In this document: in pieces, positions 5,726 through 6,695 of the stretch
Layout: every line of letters starts with the position of its first letter
Position numbering within the stretch: position 1 is the stretch's first letter
Assembly (NCBI GenBank): GCA_003695105.1
Contig: RFIZ01000065.1
Span: forward strand, 1-6,695
Direction: 5' to 3'
DNA: 6,695 bases
Origin: Fidelibacterota bacterium
Lineage (GTDB): Bacteria > Fidelibacterota > Marinisomatia > Marinisomatales > J089
Notes under the pieces: generated by a model
Databases searched by the model: none
The model's input: the letters and a program-made list of their open reading frames with translations, nothing else
Told to the model about the DNA's origin: nothing
Translations under genes and position numbers: made by a program

Positions 5726-6542
5726 CATCGGTTGTTTGATTGCAGGGTCCCTGATCCTGGGCCAGGAACCCGACCGGATTCCCTTCCCCCATGATCTTCA
5801 TGTGCAGGACGCGGAGATTGAATGCGAAACCTGCCATCCCGACGCCTCCGAATCCAGGTCGGTGTGGGATCAGTCTCTGCTGCCTGCGATGGAAACCTGC
5901 GCCGATTGTCACGATGTGGAAGAAGATTGCAATCTCTGCCATACCCATCCGGAGGATCCCCGTCCGCTGGTGGACAGCCGTCCGCCCTACGAACAGGATT
6001 TTTCCCATCAGTTGCATCTGGGACAGGGACTGGCGTGTGCCACCTGTCATGACTACATCCTGGAAGATGACGGATCCGGGCCGGGTCAGACCTGGAGGCT
6101 CTCGGATTGCCGTACCTGTCATCGACGGCAAAAGCCCGGGTTCCACACACCGGACTGGAGCGGGAGTCATGGTCTGGGAATGAGTTTGTCTACCCAAAGG
6201 CGGTGCCAGGTCTGTCATCTACCCGATGATTGCGACCGGTGTCACCAATACCAGCCATTCGAACCGCACGTGCACCCGGGGGATTACATTCAACGCCACG
6301 GATTCGAGGCCCGCACGGGCGTTACGGATTGTGGCACCTGTCATGATGTGGAAGCCACCTGTGTGACCTGCCATCGCCAGCGATTGATCATGCCCCTGGA
6401 TCATAGCACACCGTCCTGGGTCAACCTGATCGACGGTGACGGAGGCCGCCATGGAGAAGCCGCCCTGGATTCACCGGAGATTTGCCAGGCCTGTCACCGT
6501 CCGGACCGGGATGCCACCTGTTTGCGTTGCCATGAGGAGTGA
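5712..6542 (+). CDS. Secreted 11-heme c-type cytochrome, predicted periplasmic arm of the conduit
   Basis: This 276-residue protein has eleven CXXCH heme sites, with first cysteines at 38, 63, 73, 109, 133, 165, 174, 207, 217, 258 and 270, about one heme per 25 residues. A short signal peptide (MWRYSIGCLIAGSLILG, likely cut near residue 17) exports it. The density leaves little room for anything but a heme chain. It is built from five modules, each opening with a histidine 10-12 residues before a CXXCH; the first two have the F-x-H-x-L-H form of cytochrome c3/c7-like units. Lacking a lipobox at a sensible place and following the barrel gene, it fits the periplasmic, barrel-inserted cytochrome of a conduit (the position of decaheme MtrA or octaheme OmaB). 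It would receive electrons from inner-membrane or periplasmic carriers, or pass them inward if the organism takes up electrons. A strong AGGAG precedes the start. The cytochrome assignment is secure; location and direction of flow are inferred. Confidence 0.9.
   Translation: MWRYSIGCLIAGSLILGQEPDRIPFPHDLHVQDAEIECETCHPDASESRSVWDQSLLPAMETCADCHDVEEDCNLCHTHPEDPRPLVDSRPPYEQDFSHQLHLGQGLACATCHDYILEDDGSGPGQTWRLSDCRTCHRRQKPGFHTPDWSGSHGLGMSLSTQRRCQVCHLPDDCDRCHQYQPFEPHVHPGDYIQRHGFEARTGVTDCGTCHDVEATCVTCHRQRLIMPLDHSTPSWVNLIDGDGGRHGEAALDSPEICQACHRPDRDATCLRCHEE
5790..6533 (+). repeat. Five-fold heme module repeat within the 11-heme cytochrome
   Basis: A histidine followed 10-12 residues later by CXXCH occurs five times: H27/C38, H99/C109, H153/C165, H196/C207 and H247/C258. 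Each module then has a second CXXCH (the first module has a third), giving 3+2+2+2+2 hemes. Modules 3-5 share an H-G opening and put their two hemes 9-12 residues apart. This is a protein-level repeat with little DNA identity beyond the TGT/TGC-CAT/CAC heme codons, so it looks like old internal duplication. Confidence 0.55.
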
Positions 6543-6548
6543 ACCAAC

Positions 6549-6695
6549 ATGAAACGAATCCTGATCTTCGGCCTGGCTTTGCTGGTGTTCGCCTGTACCC
6601 AAACGGGCGAACCGGAGATGCACCCGGATGGCTGGCTGGATCCGGCTTCTGAGCATTCTCACATGGCCAAAATCGCCACGGCCGGAATCGAAGGC
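6549..6695 (+). CDS. Lipoprotein, probable further c-type cytochrome (partial, 3' end cut)
   Basis: Only the first 49 residues are visible. MKRILIFGLALLVFAC is a textbook lipoprotein signal: basic start, hydrophobic core and lipobox VFAC with the lipidated cysteine at residue 16, followed by TQTGEPE. AGGAG at 6535-6539 lies nine bases before ATG 6549, overlapping the last codons of the 11-heme cytochrome gene, and the gap between genes is 6 bases, so it belongs to the same operon. The segment MHPDGWLDPASEHSHMAKIA resembles, from memory, the HPxGWxDPxSxxFHG lead-in of lipoprotein cytochromes that carry a CXXCHG site soon afterwards. No heme motif is in the visible part, so the cytochrome call is a prediction. 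It may be an extra surface or periplasmic electron carrier for the conduit. Confidence 0.7.
   Translation, partial: MKRILIFGLALLVFACTQTGEPEMHPDGWLDPASEHSHMAKIATAGIEG

Noticed and set aside
5724..5741. Cys8 in the leader of the 11-heme cytochrome as a lipobox (SIGC)
   Set aside because: It is only eight residues from the start and sits in the middle of the hydrophobic core, too early for a lipoprotein signal.
3703..6533. Many copies of TGTCAT/TGTCAC-like hexamers resembling short DNA repeats
   Set aside because: They are the Cys-His codons of CXXCH heme sites, unevenly spaced and in frame, so they are not a CRISPR array or regulatory repeat.

Overview
The window looks like part of a bacterial chromosome from a Gram-negative organism. 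Three proteins carry export signals: a lipoprotein-type multiheme cytochrome, a predicted outer-membrane beta-barrel, and a second multiheme cytochrome with a signal peptide. All genes read on the + strand, are tightly packed and have moderately GC-rich coding sequence. The gene mix (EgtB, a ClC channel with a TrkA-C tail, a BT0820-like HAD protein, abundant c-type cytochromes) would fit an FCB-group or related candidate lineage such as Calditrichota, Ignavibacteria or Marinimicrobia. That placement is inference and weak.

Region 1 (1-224) is the C-terminal end of an EgtB-like hercynine oxygenase (SUMF1/FGE-sulfatase fold), cut by the window edge. A 78-base gap with a small TTCG-capped hairpin follows.

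Region 2 (303-3006) is a compact run of three genes: a ClC-family chloride channel/transporter with a cytoplasmic TrkA-C domain, a small HAD-superfamily protein of the BT0820 type, and a single-domain universal stress protein whose nucleotide-binding glycines are mostly replaced. Gaps are 47 and 11 bases, so co-transcription is plausible. It reads as a housekeeping/stress module.

Region 3 (about 3021-6695) is the most interesting part. After an A/T-rich break and a perfect TTGACA box, four genes follow as an obvious operon. They are a lipoprotein-type cytochrome with 12 possible heme sites (10 CXXCH and 2 CX3CH), a tryptophan-rich outer-membrane beta-barrel, an 11-heme secreted cytochrome built from five repeated modules, and the start of another lipoprotein (49 residues visible). 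The first two junctions each overlap by exactly 14 bases, and the third gap is 6 bases. The set matches the logic of porin-cytochrome conduits (MtrCAB in Shewanella, Omb-Oma-Omc in Geobacter): a barrel holds a periplasmic cytochrome and passes electrons to a surface lipoprotein cytochrome. Together the two visible cytochromes would carry up to 23 hemes. The conduit function is inferred from gene content and order, because the barrel has no family motif that can be recognised by eye.

No tRNA, rRNA, CRISPR array, insertion sequence or attachment site was seen.
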